Source: Gymnopilus junonius
Taxonomy: Eukaryota; Basidiomycota; Agaricomycetes; Agaricales; Galerinaceae
Assembly: GCA_015501075.1 (NCBI GenBank)
Contig: JADNYJ010000005.1
Coordinates: 707,677 to 771,676, forward strand
Direction: 5' to 3'
DNA: 64,000 nucleotides
The position numbers were made by a program, and so were the translations under genes. The notes under the pieces were generated by a model that was not told the origin of the DNA, made no database searches, and saw only the letters and a list, made by a program, of their open reading frames with translations. Each line of letters opens with the position of its first letter. Within the stretch, counting starts at the first letter, position 1. Below, piece by piece: positions 46,661 through 58,496 of this stretch.

Positions 46661-48698
46661 ATGCAGGTGGCCAGCAGTCCTTACTCTTCTCTTCCCCATT
46701 CTCATTACCACTCCTATTATCAACTACATCCACCAGGTCTCTCCTTTATCATCAATTAATTTGAAATCATTTATTGATCCACATCCAGGACCTCAGGATT
46801 ATGAACTCAAGCGCCAATATCTCGCTCTTCTACCGCCCCAACAAATCATCGAGATTTGTTTGACATTCGATGTACATGTTCCACCATATGTCAAGAGTTC
46901 AATATGGCCTCTAGATATCAATGCCGCCATCGCTGGTCTAAAGAAGGCCAGTACGCCTCAAGCTCCTGCGGAAAGTCTGCGGAGGAGACACCAAAAGGTG
47001 CAGAAGCAGTGATGGACTCGTTAAAATCGCCAACTGCGACAGAATCTACTCCTGCAGCCCAAGAAGCAGCGTCTAATGAGGAACCTCGACCGCCAGACAA
47101 AGAAGGGTCGCCTGCAGCACCTGAAACTGCTACGGAACTGTCTGCACCTGCAGGAAATGCATCCGCAACAACGACTACACAGAGTGCCGAGCAGAGTACA
47201 GAAAATACATCTTCGACCACTGCGGCTCCCGAACCGTCCCAACCAGCTGTTACATCACAAACATCACCAACCACGCATCCTATTCCAACAACACAACCAG
47301 TACCGACCGTTCAACCTCATTACCCCATCAGCCATATGGCTACGCGCAAGCTGCCTACCCAATCTCTCCGTATTATGCCCAGGCTGCTGGAGCATATTCA
47401 TATCCATATAGTGCCTATGCAAGTGCCTACCATGCGCAAGCTACCGCGACCTACCCTACCCAACCTGCTCCGGTGTACCCAATGTCAGTAGCTCGTCCAC
47501 CGGCACAAGCTCAACAAGAAGTCGGGACTCCGAACGATGACCTTCCGAGTTACGAGGAAATGATTGTGGAGGCCCTGACAGGTTGCTCAGATCCTGAAGG
47601 CTTGGCCCCTAAGGACTTATTCACTTTGATGTCTCAGAGGTATCCTCTGCAGTCGAATTTCAGGCCATCTGCGAGCCAAGCGCTCCAGAAAGCTTACAAG
47701 CGGGGTAGATTCGAAAAGAGCGCTAGTGGCAAGTATCGGCTGAATCCTAGCTGGGAAGGCGGTAATGTGAGTTTGTTTTGTACTTTTTCACAGTTTGAGG
47801 ATGAGATGATTGAGTGTTTTGGGTAGACAACGCGACGTACCACCCGTCGCCCGCAGACACATAATACACAATCAACACCTAGTAACTCAACTCCCGCACC
47901 ACCTTTCACTCATGCCCCTTTAGTTCACAATTCAAGCACTTCGACTCAAAGCGCTGCTCAACCAACATATGCGACTCAACCTTATGGGTACCCTTATTAC
48001 CCAGGTTACCCAACTCAGCCGCAGGCTTCGACGTCTGCGACCCCTGCTACTACTATTACAGCAGCTGCAGCCCATCTAACTGCGGACAAAACTACCCCTG
48101 CGACTGCAAACGCAGATGCCGACTCAGATGCCTATGAGGCAGCTCAAAATATCCTGAATGCGATTAACTTTGGGAGCATGTACTCGCTTTCTCCGGAAGA
48201 ACGACAGGGAGAGCAAGGAGACAAAACAACAGAGGAGCAACAAGCAGAAGTTACCAACGGCGTCGAGGCAATTGTTGTCGCATGTGCAGGCCATCTTAGC
48301 AAGCAGTGCCGCAAGTGAGGCTACCAACGCGGGATCTGCGATGGCTCCTCCCACTCAGATAGCTAGTGACGGATCCGTCGAAGATCCCCGCGCGGAGTTG
48401 CAGGCCCAGCTTGCACTTTTAGCTGCTCAGTTGGCTGAGTTGGCTCAAGCAGAGGATTCGGCGCCCCTTCAACAAGTTGCCCCGGTGCCTGCTAAGCCTT
48501 TGCCCAATCCCGTTATTCCTCAAGTACCTCAGCAACATGTTCTTCCTGTTTCTGTACCTGATGTCCCAATTCTGGCACCGACACCTGTGATAGTCGCGGG
48601 CGGTTTCTATTCCTCTCGTTTCTGACATGATAGATAAAATGCCTGACCGCTTGCCAGAAGATGACAGTGATGATGACGACATGGAAGAGGTCATCTAG
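46661..48698 (+). CDS. Linker-histone-type (H15) winged-helix protein with Pro/Gln/Tyr-rich regions, frame-disrupted
   Basis: The tentative start is MQVASSPYSSLPHSHYHSYY at 46661. A conserved block follows: GPQDYELKRQYLALLPPQQI, IEICLTFDVHVPPYVKSS and WPLDINAAIAGLKKA. Then come Ser/Thr/Pro-rich sequence and a Tyr/Ala-rich tract (GYAQAAYPISPYYAQAAGAY). An H15-like domain lies at about 47545-47760 (LPSYEEMIVEALTGCSDPEG, APKDLFTLMSQRYPLQSNFR, SASGKYRLNPSWEGGN). After an intron the sequence is TTRRTTRRPQ, and the end is DPRAELQAQLALLAAQLAEL and an acidic tail, PEDDSDDDDMEEVI (48698). Frame breaks lie near 46973 (A run), 47325 (C run), 48258 and 48593. A nuclear chromatin or DNA-binding role is inferred from the H15 domain only. 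Confidence 0.7.
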
Positions 48699-48836
48699 TT
48701 TGCTTCTCATACTACTACTTACACGCTGGAGATTGCATTGCTGTTCGATCGTTTTTCTCTTGGGATAATGCATTTTATTATTTGGATCCTTTCGCGGAAT
48801 ATTTGAACTTCAATGTTCGCGTAAAGGGCTTGCATC

Positions 48837-48905
48837 CAAGTGCCTCAAACCAGTATATCCGTCTTATATTCAAGTGTCTCAAACCAGCATATCCGTCTTC
48901 TAATT
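48837..48905. repeat. Two-copy imperfect tandem repeat of about 34 bases
   Basis: CAAGTGCCTCAAACCAG followed by TATATCCGTCTT recurs immediately as CAAGTGTCTCAAACCAG and CATATCCGTCTT. It lies in the 3' flank of the H15-domain gene. Confidence 0.75.
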
Positions 48906-49064
48906 AAGTGAGTCCATCTCATTATATTGCTTGGTTGCGACAACGTCGGGCTGCAAACAAAACCCATCTTACTCCTGTCCACAACCAAAGAAAATATGAA
49001 TCATCGATGATATATCACGACACAACTAAGACATAACAGCAATTTTAATAGCTGATATTAATAT

Positions 49065-51219
49065 TTACAGGGCGCTGAGGACGGCGTTGTAAGCAGCCTT
49101 TGGTTGGTAGTTGGAGTCGAAGAGATCGGGAGTAGAGCTTGCACGCCAGGAATTCTGTGAGATATGCCAACCTTTGAGGAATGATGAAGCAAGTAAAGTT
49201 GGAAGAGAACGTACGACGTCGCTGACACCCCAAGAGGTGATAGAAACGCACTGCGGCGTGTTCAAGCAGGCTTTAGCAACGGTGGTGTAGTCGTTTGCGG
49301 AGGCACCGACAATGTCTAGCTCAGTGATGGCGACATCCAGGCCAGTGCTGGCAAGGGCGGTGAGGGCAGCTTGGGCGCCGCTGGACCCTCCAGCCTGCGA
49401 CGAAGCGGAAGTTTAGAATTCATGTCGGCCACGTTAATAACGAACTGCCACTTACGCTCAAATGCATTTGAGTACCGATAGCGTCGATAACTTTTCCATT
49501 GGCGTTGACGCGTTTGACTAGGGCGACCATTCCTTGGACTTTGGCGTTGTTGGAATCCAAATTGTAGTCGTTGATGTATAATCTAATCATTCGAACCGTT
49601 TGTCAAGCGATAAACAGCTACAATGTAATATTTCCCTACTTTGCGTCAGGGTCAGCAGCCCGTGCAAATTGGAAGGCCAGGGTGACGAATGACTTGGTGG
49701 ATTATTAGGTATTTAGTCTTTCTTAGAAAGGAAAAAAATACCTCTCCGAGAACGTTGGACCAGACACTGGATCGAAGGGATCCATCTTCGTTGAGGATTT
49801 CACTGTATCATGATCAGCAGGCATTCATAAAGTGAAATATAATGGACTTACTTGCAAACATCCCACTGAGCATTGTAATTATAAAATATCAGATAACTTG
49901 ACCGGTGCATACTTCAAGAGGATATTTACGGCTAAAGAAGACAATATAAATCAATGTTTTACTAATTGATGTGTGCTTAGCTGCTTACAATAGAGCTTTC
50001 CTTTATACCGCCCGACGACGTTTGAGATGTGATTCTTCATGACATTGGTCTGCGAAGGACGCATCAGAGAGATGGAGAGCAAGGCATATAGAATAATAGC
50101 CCAACCAAGGTGGTCTTGTCGTTGATAGACGAGACCCAACTTGGCAGTTGAGAGTGCCAGACTGATCATAAATGAGCAAGATGCGGATACAGCCATTGAG
50201 GAAATAGCACCTAAGGTGTGGCCGCGAATCAACTTCCCATTGGACACAGCCCAGTTGACTAGCGCGTCTGAACCGGAGAAAGTGAATTGGTTTTGAGTAT
50301 CTGATCAATCGAAAAGGCAGTTCAGCAATAAGTACGCGGGAGCTTGCAGGGCATAAACACTCACTTTCTGTAGCATCCCACTGTATTAAGAAGGGACCAA
50401 TAAATCAAAGAAATTTTTCGTTTTATTGTCCTTTTTTCACCCTACCTTCATCGAGTTTTCCTACCACACAGGAATCACTAAATACGACTGCCGGAATACT
50501 GGGACTGGGCCACTTACAGGTGTCACAGCACCGAAGTCGGCCTTTAGGAGAGCAGCATTTTCTAGTCAGATTAGTGAAGAAGGCTACAATAGGGGGAAAT
50601 AAAGAGAATTACATACGTGCAATGTTTAATGTATTCGAGTCGGCGCAAGACCCCTATCGAAGAGAAGATATAAGCACAAGGCTTTCAAACGGCGTCTTGA
50701 AGTGCTCACCCAGAACTTCTTGCCATGACTGACGAACTTGGCGTTCAGACCTGTCCCAGATGAACTGGCAGAAGTGGTAGTTGGTGAGGTCGATGTAGTG
50801 GTTGTAGTGGTTGTAGGCGGCGTCGTGGTTGCTGTGCCAGGCAAACACCTAGCGTAAAGAAATATGGGGTTACACATCGGGTCCGCAGACCGCAGGGACT
50901 ACGTACTGGGAGTACCAAGGGTTGGAATATGTGCATACGCTTCCTGTGTCGCCTAAAAACAATTGAGTGGAACTCTGCAATTAGAACTGGTGGACGTACA
51001 GACGGTCTGTGTGCAAGGAGGAAAATCGGCCGGTTGATAAAGCGTCAAAGCTCAAGTTATAACTTACGCTGCCGGTATAACCCATACCACCACCTATTAT
51101 TGCATATCAGCTGCAGAATATTTTAAAACTGAAATTGAGATACACTGTCCCCAAACAGCTACAGCGGCTGCCTGGCGAGCAACAACGGCCAGAGTAACGA
51201 AAGCGAGAAATTTGGACAT
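49065..51219 (-). CDS. GH10 endo-beta-1,4-xylanase with N-terminal CBM1
   Basis: This secreted enzyme cuts xylan backbones; the CBM1 anchors it to cellulose. The signal peptide is [18 protein letters not shown] (51219). CBM1 follows over small exons: [30 protein letters not shown] Thr/Ser/Pro linker (about 50830-50750) precedes the GH10 domain: [28 protein letters not shown] then [54 protein letters not shown] (acid/base Glu), [30 protein letters not shown] (nucleophile Glu) and [11 protein letters not shown]. The end is [10 protein letters not shown] at 49065. At least ten short introns are present, some very small exons included. No frame break was found. This gene is typical of wood- or litter-decay Agaricomycetes. 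Confidence 0.92.
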
Positions 51220-52814
51220 GTCGCGACGAATAAACCGTAGGAGAGGAATGACCTATGGTTTGAGGCTTCTCTGGATGCTTTTTATCGTGAACTGGGATTC
51301 AAGCTTTCAGAGATCTTCCGATGTTTTCAAGTCTTGGATGGTCATGAGGAGTGCAATCGGACAGTCTTGTCGTATCATGACCAACGCAACTGGTGAAATG
51401 AGAGCGATATAACCGTTACTACGGCTGATCTTCGCCAATATAATCGTGCCAAGCTCCGTGACCTTGGTCTGAGTTTGAGATTCTCCTCTAGAGGTTGTAG
51501 AAAAGGAAGCGCTCAAAACTATTTGCTACGCTTTGATCAAGACCACAAATCAAGGGGTCTTTACCATTTTGGACCAAGTTACAAATTAATTAGGCCTTGC
51601 GTCCCTGTAGTCGAAATAATAATATAACCCATCGGAAGAGGTGCTGGACTACGTCAGCTCGTGGCACAGTGTGGAGGCTTGGCAGAGTGATGTCGATGAG
51701 CCAAGGGAAAGGGCGGTTAGTAGCGGTCCGTTCGCTTGCTTGGACTCACTATGAAGCACAATTCCCGATATTTCCAAGAGGCTGGCATTGGACAGAAGGT
51801 TGTCCGCAATGAGGATATGAAAGGTCAGATAATTTAATTGAGATATCAGAATTACAGTAAAAGGCTTCCATTGAGGTTTGCGTGGTATCGAATAATTGGG
51901 CAACTGTCCCAAGGAGTTTTGAACCAAACTCGTTTGCAGAGTATAGACTTCCAGAAATCCGCAGAAAGATGGCTAGATTTCTTTTGTACGAAAGAGACTG
52001 TCGGGACTTGTTCCGTCAGGCGACTAGAATAGCTATTATGCTTGGCAGAAGTAAAAAGTCTTTCTTCCTCGCAAATTAACCTCGCAGTTTACTTACTTCC
52101 ACGTGGATTTTGCATGGCTTCAAGAAGATCGGCTCGGAGTAACCAGAAGGTCTTGGCTGCGTCGCTTTGGCAAAGAGATACGGCAAAGAAGTGCAGATCA
52201 GCAAATTTTGCATGGCCTTGGAAATCAGCCACTCTATGCCTTAATCCAAGGTCAGAAGGTATAAAGCTCGGTGATTTGATTTATGAGTTGCACCTGCAAC
52301 CCTCGAGGACGACTATAGTTTCGTGCACAGTGAAAAACAAACACAGGAACAGTGCAAGCATACCATCGAAACTAAGGAGATATGAATCAACATTTCAGGT
52401 GTGAGGCCAACTTCTAGAACGCCACAATTCAGAGTACAGATGCGCAGGTTCAGATTTGTTTGGGAATTTGAGGAAAGCCGGCTGAACGCGGGACGGTGTC
52501 GAAAGAGTCATCAGATATCAAATGTCAGAATAGAGTGCAGGCTGATCCAACAAATAGGACCATGACGCATGGCGCATGATGCAACACTGCAACGTTGAAG
52601 TTGCGTTGAAAAGACGAGGAGTCGAATACGATTACGGAGTCACATTGCATTTGCATCATGTGACGTGACATACACGACGCGTTCAGAACTTGAAATTCGA
52701 ATCAGCGACTCTTGTTTTGCTCTCGTTCAGCTTGTAACTTTCTGCCAAAATCCTCATTTACGTTCGTAGCTCCTATATTCTACGGACATCACTGCTTTGT
52801 TAAATATAATTACC
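51220..52814. other. Gene-poor spacer between GH10 and RAD18
   Basis: A few medium open frames occur (for example 52042-52404 plus) but without family motifs. The region must hold the divergent xylanase and RAD18 promoters. Nothing else was recognised. Confidence 0.45.
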
Positions 52815-54411
52815 ATGAATTTTCTATCTGCCGACATACCCGACCCCACAGATTTTCCGCCCGATGCGAAAGCGCCTGGTCTGCGAACTTTGGACGGTTC
52901 ATTTAGGTGTGATATTTGCGGAGAGCTGTACGATGCACCTGTAACTCTTGTGTGCGGCCACTGCTTTTGCTCAGGTGTATGTTTATTCCTACTAAATTCA
53001 GAATGTTGCAAGCTAGAGTCGGACGACTTCCATTTCTGCAGTGCATAAGGACTTCCCTTTCCTCAAAACAAGAATGTCCAAGCTGTCGGAAGTCGGCTAA
53101 CGAGATACACATAAGGCCAAATCCTGCGTTAGAGAGTGTGATTAGTGCTTGGAAAAATGCAAGGTGTGTCCTAATGCATCAAATAGCATGCTCAGCTGAC
53201 ATACTTCTTACTCACCAGACCGTTTGTCTTGCAGCTTGTGAGACGCGAGGTAGAGGAGCGTGTGACAAATTCAGAGCAGCTCGACAAGGGGAATGCAAGA
53301 AAGCGGAAAAGGACCCCCGAATGGACTTTAAGTCCTGATGCCATGCTTGGGAATGTTGCTAGTCCATCCCTAAAGCGCCACCATCTTCGGGCCTAGCAGC
53401 ACTCAAATCTCCATCAAGGTCGAAAAAGGGAGGTCGTCAAGACGTCATTAACCTTGCATACTCTGATGCTGAGGATGAACCTATCGCGTCTTCTTCAAAT
53501 CCAGTGACAAGGAACCTCAAAGGTTCATTCCATGGTTTCTGCTCCCTAAAGTTAACTAATCCATTGGCATAGCCGATGCCTTCGTCCCCTGTCCTATTTG
53601 CAAAAAGAAAGTGCAGTTCAGAAAGATCAACGCACATATGGACAAGAATTGTCGGGACGCTCCAACGTCCGATAACGCTGTGGCGTCCTGGTCAAAGATC
53701 ATGGGCGGAGGCCAAAATGGGCATCCGAAAGGAAAGAATAAGTGCGTAACAAAGGCTTTATAATTTACCATCATAAGGCACCGACAACCAAGGCGCATGT
53801 TATAGGAAAAAGGCCTCTGATAGCGATGATGAGCACCCATTGCCGTTATCCACATATACCACACTCAAAGACCGACAGCTGAAGGACATGCTTTCCGAAA
53901 GTGACCTACCACTAGCCGGAGACCGTGCTAATTGGGAACAACGACACCAAAAGTGTGTCTTTCTGGTCCACCTTTCCTTCGAAATTTACTCAACAAACAA
54001 CACAGATGGGTCATGTTATTCAATGCAAATTTGGATAGATCACTGCCAAATAGAAAAACTAAAGTTGAGCTCAGGAAAGAGCTCAAGAAATGGGAAGAAG
54101 AGAGGCCAAAAAAGAAGAAACACGGAATCACCGATGTGAAAGGGTATCAGGTTTGTGTTATTTGACAATGGTTCTATTCCTTGTTATACCACTCAGACAC
54201 GCCGCTTATACAGATAGAACACAAGTCTGAATTCACAAGATTGGTAGAGGTTGCACGAGCATCTAGGCAAAGCAAGCCACCAGAAGCTTCGAAGTCCAGC
54301 TCTCCAGCCAGCTTCCTGGACCAGACACATCCTTTGTCGTCTCTCACAGGCAATATCATCGTCGATTTCGAAGGAGAAGGTGAGCATGGGAAAGGGCCTG
54401 AAGGTCCTTAG
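52815..54411 (+). CDS. rad18: RAD18, postreplication-repair E3 ubiquitin ligase
   Basis: RAD18 with Rad6 monoubiquitinates PCNA at stalled forks. The start is MNFLSADIPDPTDFPPDAKA. The RING finger is CDICGELYDAPVTLVCGHCF, CSG, then after an intron using donor GTATGT, CIRTSLSSKQECPSCRKSA. A UBZ4 zinc finger lies at about 53577-53652 (FVPCPICKKKVQFRKINAHM, then DKNC). The SAP domain reads YTTLKDRQLKDMLSESDLPL and GDRANWEQRHQK, then WVMLFNANLDRSLPNRK. The end, IIVDFEGEGEHGKGPEGP, is at 54411. One frame break occurs near 53369, where CATCCCTAAAG needs one more C to read SPKAPPSSGLAALKSPS. Domain order RING-UBZ-SAP is the full Rad18 pattern. Confidence 0.95.
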
Positions 54412-55219
54412 GGAAGATATAGACAGTTACGGAATAGAGTTCGGATGGATGTCTTGCGCATGGCGATACCACGATGTAGAAGCGTTGGCAAGACCATTTG
54501 CACGCGTTCTACAGCCGTCAAGAGTGTATATGGATTGTAGTCTGATGAAACGCGTCTCCGTACACATAGAGCCTAGGCTTTTGGATTTATGTAGTCTGCC
54601 GTGGATTTAGGAATGTTGATTCCAATGGTGATTTCGTGGAATTGCAAGATGGAAAGAGCCGAAATGTGGAAGTCCTTCACTCAAGCGCACCAGGTCTGTT
54701 TGAGAAAACCCATTTCATTTACGTGGGTCGATTGGAATTGCACAAAACATGTAAGCCTCGGGTTGAGCTGTGTGCATGGTGTTCCAGATTGCTGCGCAAC
54801 CGCTAAAACTCCAGTATTTCAAAGGTCCCGCCATCTCAGAGCAACCTTCATTAAAAAAAATGTTGCCTGAGAATGGTACAGAGTGCACCTTTAATTATCT
54901 AGTGACCGTCTACACCGACCTTGCGGGATTGCAGAAAGACTGTAAAAGTCAATATTTTCGCTCTGTAAGCCGAAAAAAATAACCTCGGGATCAGGATCCA
55001 GAAGTGACAAGTTTAGCCGTAGTTACAGATGCGATACTAAAGCATCATGGATCAGCTGAAGAACAGGCTTTGGAGGCATCAACTTATGTACATCCATCTC
55101 TTGCCAATCTGCGCACTTACCTATTCGGGACCGCAGAACTCGTCGGACGGAGACCATCACGTACGTCATTCTCGTGTGGCGAAAACGTGCAATTAATGAT
55201 GAAGGGTGCATCTGGATAG
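54412..55219 (+). CDS. Unrecognised multi-exon gene
   Basis: Several plus-strand blocks look coding and are separated by plausible introns. These are NVDSNGDFVELQDGKSRNVE then APGLFEKTHFIYVGRLELHK (about 54615-54748), QPLKLQYFKGPAISEQPSLK then TECTFNYLVTVYTDLAGLQK (about 54788-54963), and DPEVTSLAVVTDAILKHHGS then ALEASTYVHPSLANLRTYLF (about 54995-55140). The stop would be near 55217-55219. The start is not clear, as the sequence just after RAD18 gives no convincing first exon. No motif of a known family was recognised and no signal peptide is evident. Confidence 0.35.
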
Positions 55220-56147
55220 CCATGCCTTCCTGCAAGCCCCGGCGGAGGATTGGAGCGATCAAGGCCCAACCTGACACTTTTAGCATTGAACAGAGTTTAT
55301 TGTGCGTCTAAACTAGGCGAAATGGAGAAGACGATAACTGGACTCTAGCCTTTATTCCAATCCTAGAAGCCTACTCTCTAGCTGGGGAACAATAAGTAGA
55401 GCCACGAGGAAGTGAGGTCCGTGAGCAGCCCGAGTGAGAAAAGATCCGGAGGGGTGGCGGTAAAAGAAGATCAGCAGGCAACATAGAATGCCGGGATACC
55501 TGGGGCGGTGGTAGGCGATCACTTTGGTCATCGCGGAGGAGGATTCAAGAGCAGTTCGGGGAGTTGTTGCCAACAGCAAATTTGCAGATGTAAGTACTGC
55601 TTAGGAGAGACGTTGCGACGAACAGCCCTGAGAAAGGACGATGTGGACCATGGCAAAACATTTGATGAAAACGACCGAGAACAACATCCATCCTTCGATT
55701 CGGAGAGTGATTTCGGATGCTGTACGACCCCACGCCGTAGTTTCGGGCTCGGCGAAATGAAGGAATCCAGGAAGCTTGTGACAATGATTACAAGGATTGT
55801 TCATACAACAGCAGTCATATTATGAGAATAAGATAGGCTTGTACTCGGAATGACAGATATTATGAGATGGACGGGTCAAGGAAGAGGTGTGTATGTTTTC
55901 AAGGGCTGCGTTACCGAAAATTTCCGAAATAGGCAGGCGTTGTGAAAAGCCGCTTAGACCCACGTGGCGTCCAATCGGGACTTGTGCTCGATTTGGGACA
56001 AGGTCGAAAGGAATAAAAGTGCCTCTACCGAAAGAACGGACTGATTCGTTGCTGTCCTGCTCCCTGCCACCCTTAAGGTCGAGCGACCGTCCATATCCTC
56101 GATACCTCCCGTTATTCCTCTCCTTCACGAATTATTATTGCTTGCAT
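55220..56147. other. Spacer without recognised gene
   Basis: Minus-strand open frames at 55352-55804 and 55820-56128 overlap each other in different phases and show no motif. Confidence 0.4.
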
Positions 56148-56955
56148 AATGTCATCTACGGACCACTCTACAGTGCGCACACTCGCCCCTCCGTGCCAAG
56201 CTTTCCGAGCTAATATATTTTCATCTCACTTTAGCGGTCGCAAGCCTCGTTTGAGAAGTCAAGGCCTCTTGTGAGCTTCTTGCGCACCTCAATCATCCAG
56301 AATAGGTTATCTGACCCCTTCTTCTCTTCTCTAGCTCCATCACATCCCATCGCGGGGTACTCAGAAGGTCAAATACCAAGAAGATTCAGAATGGGACCAC
56401 CACGTAGATGGTGGAAATCAAGCTCTGGATTTATCTCTCATGCTGCCGCATTATCGTGCGCGCAACCAACCCGTCGACCATCGCATGTCGATGCTCGTGG
56501 AAAACGACACTGAGCCTACCAAGCTCAAAGTGGTGAGTCCCCATCCTCATCCTTCCGTTACCTCCTTCAGTACTGACGCCCCGTCCTTACGTTAGTGCCG
56601 AAATCTTCCCCAATGCCATTTTTACCTGGAAGTCCTGTCAGAGGACTCAGATGTTACATTATGGCTGCCGTCTGACTTCAGAGGTCAGATTCACACGTCA
56701 ACAAAACCCTCGTTTTCGGCTGGATTTATCAATCGCATTCTACGAAACGTTCGCCTAAACGAACGCGATGCTGCAGAATATTATGACGAAGACCACATCG
56801 TGGTAGTTACGCGAGGGCGCATTGCAATACGCATGTGGGACGTCCGGACATGTAGTCCCGAAAACACTCACAAGGAGTCGCTGAAGAGAATGTTTGGTTG
56901 CTCACGGAAAGCGCCAGAAACGGCCATCGATTGGGATTTCTTACTGAAGGATTGA
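56148..56955 (+). CDS. DUF7330-like Agaricomycete protein
   Basis: A plausible first exon starts MSSTDHSTVRTLAPPCQAFR at 56148. A second (from about 56333) reads EWDHHVDGGNQALDLSLMLP and VDHRMSMLVENDTEPTKLKV. After an intron near 56533-56595 the main exon reads CRNLPQCHFYLEVLSEDSDV, TLWLPSDFRGQIHTS, SFSAGFINRILRNVRLNERD, HIVVVTRGRIAIRMWDVRTC and FGCSRKAPETAIDWDFLLKD, stopping at 56955. The beta-strand repeats and the CSRKAPETxIDWDFLL end recall the DUF7330 proteins common in Agaricomycetes; this assignment is from memory of the family. The function is unknown. The 5' exons are uncertain. Confidence 0.5.
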
Positions 56956-57614
56956 TTGTTATCATTCGTCTTTTTTTTTTCCTCGATCCTTCTCTTGGCG
57001 TATTTCGATTTCGTCTTCATCTGGTTTTCCGTGTCATACTCATTGGAACTTTACTCTTCTTTACTCTTCATGGATTATTTCGGTTTCCCACTCTGCACGT
57101 ATCTCTTTCCCTCATTGACATCCAGCATAGCTATCTTCGAATTCTCTATCACGTATCTTATTGACCGCGCAGCGGTTTTGTAGCCCTAGATTACCCATTC
57201 GGTTTCGCCTATCTCCCATCTATATCTCCCGACACCATGTAGCAATATCTATTTCTCCCTACATTTACACGAACTATAGAAAACGATTCATGATCGCAAT
57301 AATGACTGTCTTCTGCCTCTGTTCTTCTGAAGCTGCCACCACTTCACATATGTCTAGCGCGAATAGGGGAGGAGATCTATTCAAAGGTGACTGCCCTTGT
57401 GTCGGCAAGAACATGATTGTCCGAGGATATGTACCTGGTGAAACGAAGAAGCTACCCATGTCCACACGGCTCTTCGCGTTTATTCTCAGACCGTGGATAC
57501 CTCTGCTGGAGATCGGATACAATGCCAAGTTATACAGATTCAATGAAATGCCAGTCATGCCTATGAATACATATGCGTAGTTTCCTCACGAGTCATAAAT
57601 TACAGAAGCCCACT
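56956..57614. other. T-rich spacer between convergent genes
   Basis: The first part is very T-rich and probably 3' UTR. Open frames at about 57274-57580 exist on both strands over the same bases, so neither can be supported. Confidence 0.4.
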
Positions 57615-58313
57615 CTAGATCATGTTCCCTCGGGCATTGGAAAGACATTGCTCCACCGTATCTAGCAGAACCGGGTTTTCCAAAGCGGCAGCAACTCTTT
57701 CTTTATCGTTGAGTTGTTTGTTCACTTGGAAGATGTCATCATTGTGGATTGTGAGCAAGAAGAGACCGCAAGAGGCTTACCAGCGTTCTCGCTCTGATGT
57801 GAACCGGGCTTTACAAATATATCGACCTTGAAACGGTCGGGCAAGCTGCGCAGAAGGCGAACTCGGATGCAAAGGCCTGTTCCAAGACCAATTAGGACCG
57901 GTCAATATACATGGAAAAATGTCGTCAGTCAAGGCTAACCAATAAGAGTAGACATCCCGCAGTGTGGTACTGTCGGCGTGAATTCGACCTTGACATGATT
58001 TGCGCCGACGGTTATCTGAGGGGCTGAGACTACCCGAAGCTCTTCTAGTGTATTGGGATGCTCAGGATCGTAAATAGAACGAATCAGATCTATTGAAAGA
58101 AAGCAATAAGCAATGGACAGAAGGACAAGAGCCACGAAGTTGCCCCTTACCGAATATTTCGTCCTGGTCAATGGGCTCCCAGTCTTCTGCATCATCCTCG
58201 GATCGCAGAATGTCGTCTATCCATAACGATTGCGCGAGTAAGTCCGATTGCCTTCCTGAGCCCTTGGAGGTCGAAAAAATGACAGGATTCGGATTGAAAA
58301 CTTCTCCAGGCAT
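57615..58313 (-). CDS. cia2: CIA2 / MIP18-family cytosolic iron-sulfur assembly factor
   Basis: CIA2 (CIAO2B/FAM96B) works with Cia1 and Met18 to deliver Fe-S clusters to cytosolic and nuclear apoproteins such as DNA polymerases and helicases. The frame starts [20 protein letters not shown] and includes [15 protein letters not shown], then [20 protein letters not shown]. The conserved centre is [20 protein letters not shown] with the reactive Cys, then MSTLIG. Next come [20 protein letters not shown] and [20 protein letters not shown], ending [11 protein letters not shown] (57615). Four exons join without frame breaks and the length is normal. It is divergent from DCN1, with 183 bases between start codons. 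Confidence 0.94.
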
Positions 58314-58496
58314 CGCTGACAGAGGTTGAGGTCGAAATTCGAACTTAAGTTAATAGCGGTCCGGAGATACCGGCTTAATTACAAGTCCAAATCAGTCACA
58401 GGAAGTCACGCGGCGGGCTAAAAGTCGCGTCGACCTTTGAAAGGAGCCTCGTTTTCTCCTCATTTTGAACATCCGTCTGTCCGCTATCTCGCAGCA

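Noticed and set aside
57274..57580. Open frames on both strands over the same bases between the DUF7330-like gene and CIA2
   Set aside because: Neither has a motif, start context or splice support, and each is the shadow of the other.
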